Origin: Bryobacterales bacterium
GTDB taxonomy: Bacteria > Acidobacteriota > Terriglobia > Bryobacterales > UBA6623
Assembly (NCBI GenBank): GCA_028819255.1
Contig: JAPPMB010000047.1
Span: forward strand, 9,039 to 73,038
Direction: 5' to 3'
Length of the DNA: 64,000 nt
Each line of letters begins with the position of its first letter. The stretch's first letter is position 1. The notes under the pieces are model-generated. The model was not told the origin of the DNA and searched no databases. It worked only from the letters and a program-made list of their open reading frames with translations. Below, in pieces: positions 52,710 to 61,779 of the stretch. The position numbers were made by a program, and so were the translations under genes.

Positions 52710-54553
52710 GGGTGGCTCCTTGAAAAGATCGGGAAGCGAGCCAGGGCCGAATCCACCGCGCTGGCGGCGGTATGCCCGAGCCCGCAGATCGAGGCATCTC
52801 GCATGACCTGCGAGATGTCCTGCAAGAGAGCCCGCTCCTGGTCCATCGAGCCGATGAAGCGCCCCTCCCGCAGCCGCTGCAGCAACTCATCCTGCCGCAC
52901 GGTCCCCACCCGGCAGGGCACACACTGACCACAGCTCTCCTCGCGGAAGAATTCGGCAATGCGCAGCAGGATCAGGGCAAGATCGACGCTGTCGTCAAAG
53001 GGCATCACCACGGCGGAGCCGACTGTCGCCCCAACGGCACGCATGCCCTCGAAGGTGAACGGGGCGTCCAGCTCGTTCGGCGCCAGGAAGGCCCCCGCAG
53101 CGCCTCCGACCAGCACTGCCTGGAGTTTCCCGGTTCCGGCAACTCCGCCTGCCATGTCAATCAGCTCTCGCACCGAGACCCCGAACCGAGCCTCATACAC
53201 TCCGGGCCGCTCGACATGGCCCGAAAGGCAGAAGAGCTTGGGCCCCCTTGAACCCTCCGTGCCGATGGCCGCAAAGTCCGATCCGCCCTGTAGCAGAATG
53301 CGTGGAACGTTTGCGAGAGTCTCGACGTTGTTGACCAGCGTAGGCTTGCCAAACAGACCGACTTCGGTTGGGTACGGCGGCTTGTTCCGAGGCTCGCCGC
53401 GATATCCCTCGATCGAGTTGAAGAGCGCGGTCTCCTCGCCGCAGATGTAGGCTCCCGCGCCTCGCCGGATTTCGATCGGGCACGCCGACTTCAACAGGCC
53501 GGCTTCCTCAAACTCCGCAATCGCGAATCGCAGGCGTTCCGTTGCACGAGGGTACTCGCCCCGGATGTAGACGTAGGCGCGCTCGCATTCCGTCGCGTAC
53601 GAGGCGATCGCAATCGCCTCAACGATGGCGAACGGATCTCCCTCCATCAGGACGCGGTCCTTGAACGTGCCGGGTTCGGACTCGTCCGCGTTGCACACGA
53701 GGTACTTTGTGCCGCTTGCGCCCGCGACTGCGCGCCACTTGACGCCGGTCGGGAACGCGGCACCTCCCCGGCCCACAAGCCTCGATGCCTCGACCTCCCG
53801 AAGAACCCAGTCCCGGCCCTTCCTGAGTGCCAGTCTGAGAGCTGACAGGCCTCCGCTGGCACGGTAGCCGTCCAGGCTCAGGGCACCGGACGAGCCGATC
53901 CGGCGAAGCAGATCGAGCGAAGCGTCTCCGGCTTGCGGCACCGACACCTCTGCGGGCTGCCTGTCGCTGACGCCCGGCGCAGGGAATCTGATGCATCGGA
54001 GGACGCTTGACGGGGAGGCCGGCGCCGAGACGCAGTTCGACGGCTGCTCCCCGGCTCCCGTGACGAGGACGGCCGGAGCACGCTCGCAAAGGCCGAGACA
54101 CGGAGAGCGGACCCAGTTCGAGGGCGTGCGCTGGCCGGAATGTGCGGCCGGACCCAGCGATTCTTCCAGCTTCGAGCAAAGCTCGTCGGCACCGCGTGCC
54201 AGACACGCGATGTCGTCGCATACGCGTGCGACAACGGCATGCTGCGGCTCCATCGACAGCATGTCGTAGAAGCTGGCCACTCCATAGGCCTCGGCGGGGG
54301 GGACGTCCAGGCGCCGGCAGGCGTAATTCAGCGCTCCCCGGCTGATCCATCCGACGCGCCACTGGACAGCGTGCAGGACGGGAAGCAGAAGATGCCTCCG
54401 GCCGGATGTCCGGTGGCCGCCGACCGCGGTCTGCCCTTCCGCCGGATCGGACCGTTCCCCTCCGGCCCAGCGCGACACGGCAGGCCCAAGGAGTGCATCG
54501 ACCGCCGAGATTTCGTCGTCGCTCGGCCTGTCGGAAGTGAAGTGTAGGTCCAC
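52706..54553 (-). CDS. Formate dehydrogenase beta subunit, NuoE-NuoF fusion
   Basis: A 615-residue fusion that carries electrons from the alpha subunit to NAD. The N-terminal NuoE/FdsG-like part (about 1-190) binds a 2Fe-2S cluster (C-x4-C in CDDIAC and C-x3-C in CLGLC). The NuoF/FdsB-like part has the FMN/NADH site (GRGGAAFPTGVKW, CNADESEPGTFKDR, GAGAYICGEETAL) and the 4Fe-4S motif SCGQCVPCRVGT with a later Cys in ASICGLGHT. This is the diaphorase unit of soluble NAD-dependent formate dehydrogenases. It lies 109 bases downstream of the catalytic gene and overlaps the iron-sulfur gene by GTGA. Confidence 0.9.
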   Translation of the reverse strand: MDLHFTSDRPSDDEISAVDALLGPAVSRWAGGERSDPAEGQTAVGGHRTSGRRHLLLPVLHAVQWRVGWISRGALNYACRRLDVPPAEAYGVASFYDMLSMEPQHAVVARVCDDIACLARGADELCSKLEESLGPAAHSGQRTPSNWVRSPCLGLCERAPAVLVTGAGEQPSNCVSAPASPSSVLRCIRFPAPGVSDRQPAEVSVPQAGDASLDLLRRIGSSGALSLDGYRASGGLSALRLALRKGRDWVLREVEASRLVGRGGAAFPTGVKWRAVAGASGTKYLVCNADESEPGTFKDRVLMEGDPFAIVEAIAIASYATECERAYVYIRGEYPRATERLRFAIAEFEEAGLLKSACPIEIRRGAGAYICGEETALFNSIEGYRGEPRNKPPYPTEVGLFGKPTLVNNVETLANVPRILLQGGSDFAAIGTEGSRGPKLFCLSGHVERPGVYEARFGVSVRELIDMAGGVAGTGKLQAVLVGGAAGAFLAPNELDAPFTFEGMRAVGATVGSAVVMPFDDSVDLALILLRIAEFFREESCGQCVPCRVGTVRQDELLQRLREGRFIGSMDQERALLQDISQVMRDASICGLGHTAASAVDSALARFPIFSRSHP

Positions 54554-54662
54554 CGCTGCTCCGTGTGTCCTATTTGCCTACGCGCACGCCGGCGTGGCCT
54601 GCACGCGGCCGCGTTCAACTCCGGGCACGGACCAACAATCCGTCACTCGCAACCCGCCCGGG

Positions 54663-56588
54663 TCAACTCCCGGTCGCGGCCGCACCTATCTTATCAACGC
54701 GAATTGCCGTCGCTTTGAACTCGGCAGTGCCGGACTTCGGATCGACGGCATCAATGGTGAGCCTGTTGGTGTCGACCTCGTCCGGGAAGTGCGTCGTCAT
54801 GAACGCCAGTCCCGGACGCAGCCCTGGGTCGAATCGGACGCGGGCCTCGACGGCGCCCCGCCGCGAACTGACTCGCACGCGCTCGAATTCCGCCAGACCG
54901 TGCATCTGCCCGTCTTCCGGCGAGAGGTCAAGTGTCTCGCCCCACCTCATGGGCGAGGCGTACTGGCTGCTTTGGACACCCGTGTTGTAGGAGTCCAGCC
55001 GCCTGCCGGTTGTGAGGCGAATCGGAAACTCGTCGTCCAGCACGTCGACAGGCGGGCAGTGCTCGACAGGCGCGAACGGGGCGCGGGGCCCGATCAGCGG
55101 GTCCGCCCAGAGACGACCATGCAGAAACAGCTCGCCCGGATGGGATTCGTCGTAGCAGGGCCAGCGGATCCCGCCAAGCTTCTCCAATCGCTCGTAGCTC
55201 ATTCCGGCATGCATCGGGCTCAGTGTCCGCAGCTCGTTCCACATCGTTTCGGAATCGGGCTCGCCCCACTCGTGTCCCATGTGGTTTGCAAGGTCGAAGA
55301 TGATCTGCATGTCGTCACGGCATCCGGGAGGCGGCTGGACAGCCCGGCGGACGCGCTGCACCTTGCGCTCGCTGCTGGTTACGGTGCCCTCGGACTCGGC
55401 CCAGCCAGCTTGGGCCGGCAGGACCACGTCTGCGATCTCAGCCGTCTGGGTGAAGAGAATGTCCTGCACGACAAGGAAGTCCAGGCCGTTCATCAGGCGC
55501 AGAGCCCGGTCCTTGTCGGCCTCGGACACGACCGGATTCTCCCCGAGAACGTAAAGCGTCGTCAGGTCCCCTCGTTCCATCGCGTCGAACATGCCGCTCA
55601 GGTGCCACCCCTTCTTCGGCGGAATCCTGCAGTTCCAGGCAGCCTCGAACTTGCTTCGCAGCGCGGGGTTCTCAACGTGCTGGAAGCCCGTCAGCCGATC
55701 CGGCAAGGCGCCCATGTCTCCCCCGCCCTGCACGTTGTTCTGGCCGCGCAGCGGGCACAGCCCCGAGCCGTACCGGCCGACATGTCCGGTGAGGAGGGCG
55801 AGGTTGATCAGGGCGCGGACGTTGTCCACGGCGTTGTGATGCTCGGTGATACCGAGCGTCCAGCAAAGCTGTGCTGTCGGAGCCTTGGCGTAGGCGTGGG
55901 CCAGGTCTCGAATCGCTTCCCCGGGGACACCGCTCTCGCGCTCGGCCCTTTCCAGTGTGTACGGCTCCACCGCCTTCCGGTAGGCATCGAACTCGCTCGT
56001 GGCACGCTCGATGAACTCGCGGTCGTGCAGCCCCGCCGAAAGGATTTCCCTGCCCGCTGCGTGGGCAAGGACGATATCGGTCCCGACATCCAGGCCGAGC
56101 CAGCGGTCGGCCCACTGGGCGGAACTCGTTCGCCGCGGGTCCACGACGTACAGTGCCGCTCCGTTATGGATGCCCTTGAGGACGTGGTGAAAGTAGATCG
56201 GGTGGGTCTCGCGAGCATTCGACCCCCACAACACGATAAGGTCCGTGTTCTCGACTTCCTCGTAGGAACTGGTGCCGCCCCCGGCCCCGAATGCTGCCGC
56301 CAGACCGGCGACGCTTGGAGCGTGTCAAGTGCGGTTGCAGCTGTCGATGTTGTTGCTCCCAACGACGGTGCGGACGAACTTCTGTGCCGCGAAGTTGAGC
56401 TCGTTGGTCGTCTTCGAGCAGCTGAACATTCCGAACGACCGGGTCGCGTCCCGGTCCTTCGCCCGCTGAAACGCGCCGGCAGTCGCGTTCAGCGCCTCGT
56501 TCCAGGTGGCCGGCTCCAAGGAGCCGTTGCGTCGGACCAGGGGGCGGGTCAGCCTCCTGGACCTGTCCGAGTGGCGTGCCATTGGCAT
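54663..56588 (-). CDS. Selenocysteine formate dehydrogenase catalytic subunit
   Basis: A 641-residue molybdopterin enzyme if the in-frame TGA at 56327-56325 is read as selenocysteine (residue 88). The context NNIDSCNRT-U-HAPSVAGL matches the active site of formate dehydrogenases, where Sec or Cys is followed by His. Downstream are NTDLIVLWGSNARETHP, LRGQNNVQGGGDMG, LYVLGENPVVSEAD, ADVVLPAQAGWAESEGT and a C-terminal MGD-binding beta-barrel. The protein starts at RLTRPLVRR-NG, lacking the usual N-terminal 4Fe-4S domain, which is encoded at 51762-52709. ATG 56588 (or 56582) is the start; GAAGG lies upstream. First gene of the operon, divergent from a sulfatase. Confidence 0.88.
56296..56327 (-). 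promoter_or_regulatory. TGA codon with bacterial SECIS-like hairpin
   Basis: Directly 3' of the TGA, after 12 bases, the mRNA can form a 6-bp stem (GUCGCC with GGCGGC, one U-G pair). The apical loop is GGUCU, the same as in E. coli fdhF. The spacing of loop to UGA is as in known bacterial SECIS elements. This supports SelB-dependent recoding rather than termination. No selA, selB or selC is in the window. Confidence 0.8.
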
Positions 56589-56666
56589 TGATGATATACC
56601 AACCTTCGGGCGATCCGGCGGAAGGTGAGAGCCGCAGGCGAGCGCCGGGGATAGAATGGCAAGGCC

Positions 56667-58142
56667 ATGAGATTCCTCGTCTCCTTGACGGCGGCAGTGT
56701 GTTTGTCGGGTTGCGGCCAAGACCCCTCCGAGACGCCTCCGTCCCCGCCAAACGTGATCATCATGATGGCGGACGACCTCGGGTGGGGAGATGTCGGCGT
56801 CAATGGAGGCGAGGTCATCCGGACGCCGAACATCGACGCCCTCGCGGAGCAAGGCGTCCGTCTGACCGACGGCTACGTGTCAGCCGCCGTCTGTAGCCCG
56901 TCTCGCGCCGGACTGTATACCGGGAGGCACCAGCAGCGTCACGGGTTCGAATACAACATCGCGGGCCGCGACACGAAAACGGGGATGTCGACCGAGGAGG
57001 CGACGATCGCCGACATGATGCGGAAAGCCGGATACGCGACCGGGCTCATCGGCAAGTGGCATCTGGGAAAACAGAAGCCGCATCACCCATTGAGCCGCGG
57101 CTTCGACGAGTACTACGGAATGCTGGCCGGTGGCTCAATTTATATCGATTCGACGAAGGAAGGCGTCGAGTCGTGGCCAAGGAGAAGCGCTCCCACGGCG
57201 CGGACCGAGGCCAACGCCATCTACGACGGGTTCGAGCCGGTCGAGGTCGAGGAGTACATCACAGACGTGTTCCGCGACAAGGCGGTCGACTTTATCGAGC
57301 GGCACAAGGATGAGCGGTTCTTCCTGATGCTGACTCCGAACGCGCCGCATACGCCGCTCCAGGCGACCAGGGAGTATCTGGACAGGTACCGACACATCGA
57401 GGACGACAGCGGGCGCATCTATGCGGCAATGGTTGCGGCGATCGACGACTATGTGGGGGCGGTCACGGCAAAGCTCCGCGAGACCGGCTTGGAGGAAAAC
57501 ACGCTCTTTGTCTTCCTCTCCGACAACGGTTGCGCCGGATACGTCGTGGAGAGCTGCTCAAACGGGCCATTGCGCGGCAACAAGCGCTACTACTGGGAGG
57601 GCGGCATACGGATTCCGTTCATCGCCAAGTGGCCGGCGGGCCTGCCTCAAGGCACGGATTACAGCCAGCCCGTGATCTCGCTTGACCTGTACGCGACAGT
57701 TGCCGGCGCGATTGGGTCCGATGCGACGGCCCAAGACAGTGTGAACCTCCTCCCGCACCTGCGCGGTGAGTCTGCGGCGGCCCCGCATGAGTACCTGTTT
57801 TGGCGGGCAAAGCCGAACATCGCGGTTCGCAAGGGGAACTGGAAGCTCTGGAAGGTCAACAAGACCGATCTCGGGTTCGAAGCCTTGACGGACCGTGCCG
57901 CTAGCCGGCTGCCGATGAAGGCATGGCCGCAGGATTCTCCTCACGGCCAGATGACGCTTCTGTACGATCTGTCAGCCGATGTCGGGGAGCTGACCAACGT
58001 GGCCGAAGAAAACCCGGAAGTCGTGGCAAAGCTGGAGGCCGCCCTGAGCGAATGGAGCGAATCGATGGGAGATCCGCTCTGGCCCGCGTTCCGGTCCACG
58101 CTGGACGCAATCGACGGGCAAACCGTGCATCTCTTCTTCTGA
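56667..58142 (+). CDS. Lipoprotein sulfatase, formylglycine type
   Basis: A 491-residue sulfatase. The N-terminus has a lipoprotein signal (VCLSGCGQD, lipidated Cys near residue 16). The activation motif AVCSPSRAGLYTGR has Cys76 as formylglycine precursor. Metal- and substrate-site segments are NVIIMMADDLGWGDVGVNGG, LIGKWHLGKQ, PNAPHTPLQA and FLSDNGCAGY. It is shorter than, and in a different subgroup from, the sulfatase at 27689-29467. Substrate unknown; membrane attachment suggests use of sulfated glycans outside the cytoplasm. Divergent from the formate dehydrogenase operon with 78 bases between starts. Confidence 0.9.
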   Translation: MRFLVSLTAAVCLSGCGQDPSETPPSPPNVIIMMADDLGWGDVGVNGGEVIRTPNIDALAEQGVRLTDGYVSAAVCSPSRAGLYTGRHQQRHGFEYNIAGRDTKTGMSTEEATIADMMRKAGYATGLIGKWHLGKQKPHHPLSRGFDEYYGMLAGGSIYIDSTKEGVESWPRRSAPTARTEANAIYDGFEPVEVEEYITDVFRDKAVDFIERHKDERFFLMLTPNAPHTPLQATREYLDRYRHIEDDSGRIYAAMVAAIDDYVGAVTAKLRETGLEENTLFVFLSDNGCAGYVVESCSNGPLRGNKRYYWEGGIRIPFIAKWPAGLPQGTDYSQPVISLDLYATVAGAIGSDATAQDSVNLLPHLRGESAAAPHEYLFWRAKPNIAVRKGNWKLWKVNKTDLGFEALTDRAASRLPMKAWPQDSPHGQMTLLYDLSADVGELTNVAEENPEVVAKLEAALSEWSESMGDPLWPAFRSTLDAIDGQTVHLFF

Positions 58143-58815
58143 CTGTCGGATCGAGGTGCTCTGACGGGACTCGCGCCGCCCGAGACCTGCTGGTCTCGGC
58201 GATCCAAGGTTCGGAGCGTCCTGTCGACGAGGGCCTACCAAGAGACCCAGGCGATTCGCCTCAGTAGCATCGAACTTGCTTGACAGCAAAATGTCGGAAC
58301 ACCGGCCCGGACGGCGAAACGGGCGAACCATACGGCAATCCAGAGAGTCACGGCCGTCCGATGGCTGGAGCAGTTTGATGGTGCCCGACCACGCTCGGGC
58401 GATCCGGTACCGACGATGGACCCCAGCGAGCGGAAACGAAGCGGCTCGCACTTCACTCCAGAGCGGCACTACGGCCTTGGTCGGTTGTTCAGGGGAGCAG
58501 CGGAGTTCGCCGTGATCTCACCGCCCAGTTGTACCGGCAACCCGACCGCCTCAAAGGAGAAAGCCAAGTGCAAGCCGCGGAGTCGGGATACGAATGTCAT
58601 CACGGCGGTGTGAATGCCCGAATCGGCGTACTCATGGTCGGCTCGTTGCGCCCCGGGGCGCGCCGCACCGGTTGGGAGCCGGATCCTAGCCGGCCATGAA
58701 TCCGGGCCACGCGAGAGAAGCGGCCGCAGAATCGGGATTCTCGTGCACCTCCACTGGAGTCGGACCCGGCTTCCGGCAAGACCCACATGCTAGATTGATT
58801 GCCAAGAAGAATGGT
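58143..58815. other. Intergenic region, nothing recognised
   Basis: About 670 bases between the sulfatase and the AbrB-type antitoxin gene. Frames here are short and lack motifs. The promoter of the toxin-antitoxin pair should be close to 58816. Confidence 0.4.
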
Positions 58816-59070
58816 ATGACTGCTACCATCGACAGTGCCGGAAGAATCGTCATCCCGAAAGCTGTCCGTAACGCCGCACATCTTGAGCCAGGCACGAAGG
58901 TTCGGGTCCAGGTAACGCCTTCCGGACGGGTGGAGATCGAGCCCGAACCGCTCTCGGTGGCCTTGGAACGGAGTGGGCGGTTTACCGTGGCGATCCCGAG
59001 GGATCGCCGTCCGGTATTGAAGCAGACTGACGTCGACCGCGCGGTCGCGGCGATTCGAGCAGGCGGCTAG
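58816..59070 (+). CDS. vapB: AbrB/VapB-type antitoxin
   Basis: An 84-residue protein with the SpoVT-AbrB swapped-hairpin DNA-binding domain (ATIDSAGRIVIPKAVRNAAHLEPGTKVRV, written here as its landmarks DSAGRIVIPK and LEPGTKV). The C-terminus (LKQTDVDRAVAAIRAGG) would bind and neutralise the toxin. ATG 58816 was chosen because the fold starts there and AAGAAGAATGG lies just upstream; the frame is open earlier without homology. The PIN-domain gene follows after 8 bases, the usual antitoxin-first order, so autoregulation of the pair is expected. Confidence 0.85.
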   Translation: MTATIDSAGRIVIPKAVRNAAHLEPGTKVRVQVTPSGRVEIEPEPLSVALERSGRFTVAIPRDRRPVLKQTDVDRAVAAIRAGG

Positions 59071-59078
59071 AGTCAGCC

Positions 59079-59509
59079 GTGGGTCGCTTCCTCTGTGAAA
59101 CGAGCTGTCTCGTGGCCGCAGCCTGCGGCTGGCATGAATTCCGCGCGCGAACGGTCGGGGAACTTGACAGGCGGATACGCGACGGCGATGATCTCTTGAT
59201 CGCAAGCCATTCGCTGGTTGAGTCCTATGCAGTTCTGACTAGGCTACCCTCCCCCAACCGGTTGTCGGCCGAGACCGCCATGACCCCTATCGAGGCGAAC
59301 TGGAGTGCCGTGGAGGAGGTGCATCTGACCGCGGCGGAAACTTGGCGGGCGCTTCGAAGGGCTAGGACGTTCGGAGTGTACGGGGCCGAGTCTACGACGC
59401 CGTGATAGCGGCCTGTGCCGAAAAGGCGAGAGCTTCGACAATCCTGACCTGGAACATTCGGCACTTCGCGCGGCTTTCCAGTGGAATACGGGTCACCGGG
59501 CCCCAATGA
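59079..59509 (+). pseudogene. vapC: VapC-type PIN-domain toxin gene, frameshifted by one base
   Basis: The frame from GTG 59079 encodes a PIN-domain ribonuclease up to GVYG and then ends early at about 59405. In the next frame the conserved end of the domain continues as GRVYDAVIAACAE, then TILTWNIRHFARL, stopping at 59509. Adding one G to the run at 59382-59385 would restore the usual GGRVYDA motif and a protein of about 143 residues. The first acidic residue is Glu (LCETSC) rather than the usual Asp. It is either a true inactivating frameshift or a sequencing error in a G run. Confidence 0.75.
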
Positions 59510-60326
59510 CTCCTCTCCCGCCGGTCTGAACGACAAGCTCGCCTTCGGCCAATCCCAGCGATTTCGCTCTTCGTCGGCCAAAGAGGATCCGAATCCACGG
59601 CCGGCGGCCGCTCCATGGCCCTGGCAGCATCGCAGCGGAGTCAGCGCTCCTGTGCCGCGCCCCGCTCGACGGCGCTGGGATCGACTCGGAACCGCCGCAC
59701 CCGCGGACGCATCGTTCGGAGTGTCCGACGACATCTGATATCAACACTCCGACCATATCGCCGCCGGGCATTCGTGGTCCTGATTCCAGCGATACGGTAT
59801 TCGGCGCCCGATGTTCGACAAGTTCACGCGGCGGATGACGCCCCGTCCTGATCAGCGAGGAACTTCACCTGAAATCAAGGCGGGATTGTGAACCCAAGTG
59901 GCGAAACCCCCAACATGTAGGTGTTCATGTGAATCAGATGAGGAGGGGATTGCGATGACCGGGAATGCAGAATCAAGCCAAGAAAGGCAATCCGGCGCTC
60001 AGCATCACCGAGCCACACCACCACTCGCAGCCCGCCCGTCGCCGCTGAATCGACCGTTGGACACCCCGGGTGGCCCCCTTCGAGGAATCGGAAGAAGCTG
60101 CCCCTCAGAGGGCTTCCGATGTGCCGAGTGGAACCCTTCCCATGGGCCGTTCACAATTCACGGGGACGCCGGAACCATCCGTTACAATTGGAGTCTTCGT
60201 TGATCGGCGAGACCCCCGAGAGGACACGCCGCAGCGGGTGGAGCGGCATTCAGGCAGTGGCCCGCTCCCCGTGCGCTCGTTTTTGCGCGGGAGCGACGTG
60301 CCAGACGCCCGTCAAGGAAAGACCAG
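59510..60326. other. Intergenic region with hairpin before gnd
   Basis: About 820 bases with no recognised gene. Several frames are open but show no motifs. A stem-loop at 60263-60295 lies in the presumed 5' leader of gnd. Confidence 0.4.
60263..60295 (+). promoter_or_regulatory. Hairpin in the gnd leader
   Basis: CGCTCCC and GGGAGCG pair, with an inner GCGC/GCGC stem after a 3-base bulge, closing an 8-base T-rich loop. It ends about 30 bases upstream of the gnd start, just before the AAGGAAAG ribosome binding site. Regulatory meaning is unproven. Confidence 0.3.
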
Positions 60327-61745
60327 ATGGCAACAGACAACTTTGGTGTCGCCGGCCTCGGCGTCATGGGGCGCAATGTCGCCCTGAACATCGAACGGAA
60401 CGGCTTCCCCGTGGTGGCCTACAACCGCGGCGACGAGAATGCCAACCGGATGCGCAGCGAGTCCGCTGGCAAGAACGTCACCGTCACGCAGTCGATTGAG
60501 GAGTTCGTCGCTCGTCTCAACAGGCCGCGACGGGTGCTGCTGATGGTAACCGCTGGGGTAGGCACGGACCGTGTCATCGATGCCCTGATGGAGCACCTCG
60601 ATGCCGGGGACGTGGTGATCGATGGCGGAAACTCCCACTTTCCGGACACGGACCGGCGGGCCGAGCGACTCCACGATGCCGGGCTGCACTTCGTGGGCTG
60701 CGGGATCTCGGGGGGAGAGGAAGGCGCCCTGTGGGGCCCCTCAATCATGCCCGGGGGCGACCGGGAGGCCTACGAGCGGATTGCCCCGGTTCTCGAGAAG
60801 ATCGCCGCAAAGTCGGAGGACGACGGGAGTTGCGTGACCTACTGCGGCCGTCGCGCAGCCGGCCACTACGTCAAGATGGTCCACAACGGCATCGAGTACG
60901 GCATCATGCAGCTGGTCTGCGAGGTGTACGACATCCTGCGGCGCGGCGCAGGGCTGCCGACCACGGAGATTCAGGCCGTGTTCCAGGCTTGGACGGAGTC
61001 CCCGCAGGTCGGAGGATACCTCGTGGACATCTCTGCCGAGTGCCTGGCGAAGACCGACAGCGATGGCGGCGGAGCACTCGTCGAGAAGATCCTGGACACG
61101 GCGGGCCAGAAGGGCACCGGCAAGTGGACAGCCCAGAGTGCGCTCGATCTGGGGGTCCCGATTCCCACGCTTTCGCAAGCGGTCAACGCTCGCATCCTGT
61201 CGGGCCTCAAGCAGGCAAGGGTCGAGGCGTCGAGGATTCTGACCGGCCCCACAGCTCCGTACGCCGGGGACCTCGAGGAACTCGTCCGGATTCTGCATGA
61301 CGCCCTGCACCTCGCGATGGTCGCCTCCTACGCCCAGGGTCTGCACTTGATCCAGACCGCTTCGAAGGAGTTCGACTACGGCACCGATCTCGCCGAGGTC
61401 TCGCGCATCTGGAAGCAGGGCTGCATCATTCGTTCAAGATTGCTCGATCCAATCAAGCGAGCCTACATGGAACAGCCCGAGATCGAGAACATGCTCGTTC
61501 ATCCGTCCTTCGCCGCGATCGTGAACGATTCCCTGCCCTCACTGCGCCGGGCAGTCGAGCTTGCGAACGCGAGCGGAGTCCCCTCGACCTGCTTCGGCGC
61601 GACCCTCGCATACCTCGACAGCTACCGTTCGGAGTTTCTCCCCGCCAACCTGCTGCAGGCCCTCCGCGACAACTTCGGCGCTCACACATACAGGCGACTG
61701 GACAAGGAAGGCGTGTTCCATAGCCAGTGGAGCCGCGAGGCTTGA
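60327..61745 (+). CDS. gnd: 6-phosphogluconate dehydrogenase, decarboxylating
   Basis: A 472-residue enzyme of the oxidative pentose phosphate pathway that makes ribulose-5-phosphate, CO2 and NAD(P)H. The coenzyme fold begins with GVAGLGVMGRNVALNI; VIDGGNSHFPDT and the catalytic FVGCGISGGEEGALWGPSIMPGG, then HYVKMVHNGIEYG (Lys and Asn) complete the active site. The C-terminal all-helical domain and tail (YRRLDKEGVFHSQW) are present and full length. Residues after the first beta strand (YNRGDENANR) contain the NRxxxK/R-like position that favours NADP in many members. A good ribosome binding site (AAGGAAAG) precedes the ATG. The HAD phosphatase gene follows after 34 bases. Confidence 0.95.
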   Translation: MATDNFGVAGLGVMGRNVALNIERNGFPVVAYNRGDENANRMRSESAGKNVTVTQSIEEFVARLNRPRRVLLMVTAGVGTDRVIDALMEHLDAGDVVIDGGNSHFPDTDRRAERLHDAGLHFVGCGISGGEEGALWGPSIMPGGDREAYERIAPVLEKIAAKSEDDGSCVTYCGRRAAGHYVKMVHNGIEYGIMQLVCEVYDILRRGAGLPTTEIQAVFQAWTESPQVGGYLVDISAECLAKTDSDGGGALVEKILDTAGQKGTGKWTAQSALDLGVPIPTLSQAVNARILSGLKQARVEASRILTGPTAPYAGDLEELVRILHDALHLAMVASYAQGLHLIQTASKEFDYGTDLAEVSRIWKQGCIIRSRLLDPIKRAYMEQPEIENMLVHPSFAAIVNDSLPSLRRAVELANASGVPSTCFGATLAYLDSYRSEFLPANLLQALRDNFGAHTYRRLDKEGVFHSQWSREA

Positions 61746-61779
61746 TCGAGGCTCGCAGCCCGGGTCCCTGGGGATTGCC

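Noticed and set aside
56235-56330. Stop codon within the molybdopterin oxidoreductase gene, suggesting a pseudogene or a gene starting at 56234
   Set aside because: The TGA is exactly at the formate dehydrogenase active-site position and has a SECIS-like hairpin; homology continues unbroken on both sides in the same frame.
54537-56591. 684-codon plus-strand frame opposite the formate dehydrogenase catalytic gene
   Set aside because: Antisense shadow of a strongly homologous minus-strand gene; no motif of its own.
59898-60203. Open frame upstream of gnd starting MAKPPTCRCSC
   Set aside because: Low-information sequence without motifs, in a region where several frames are open by chance.
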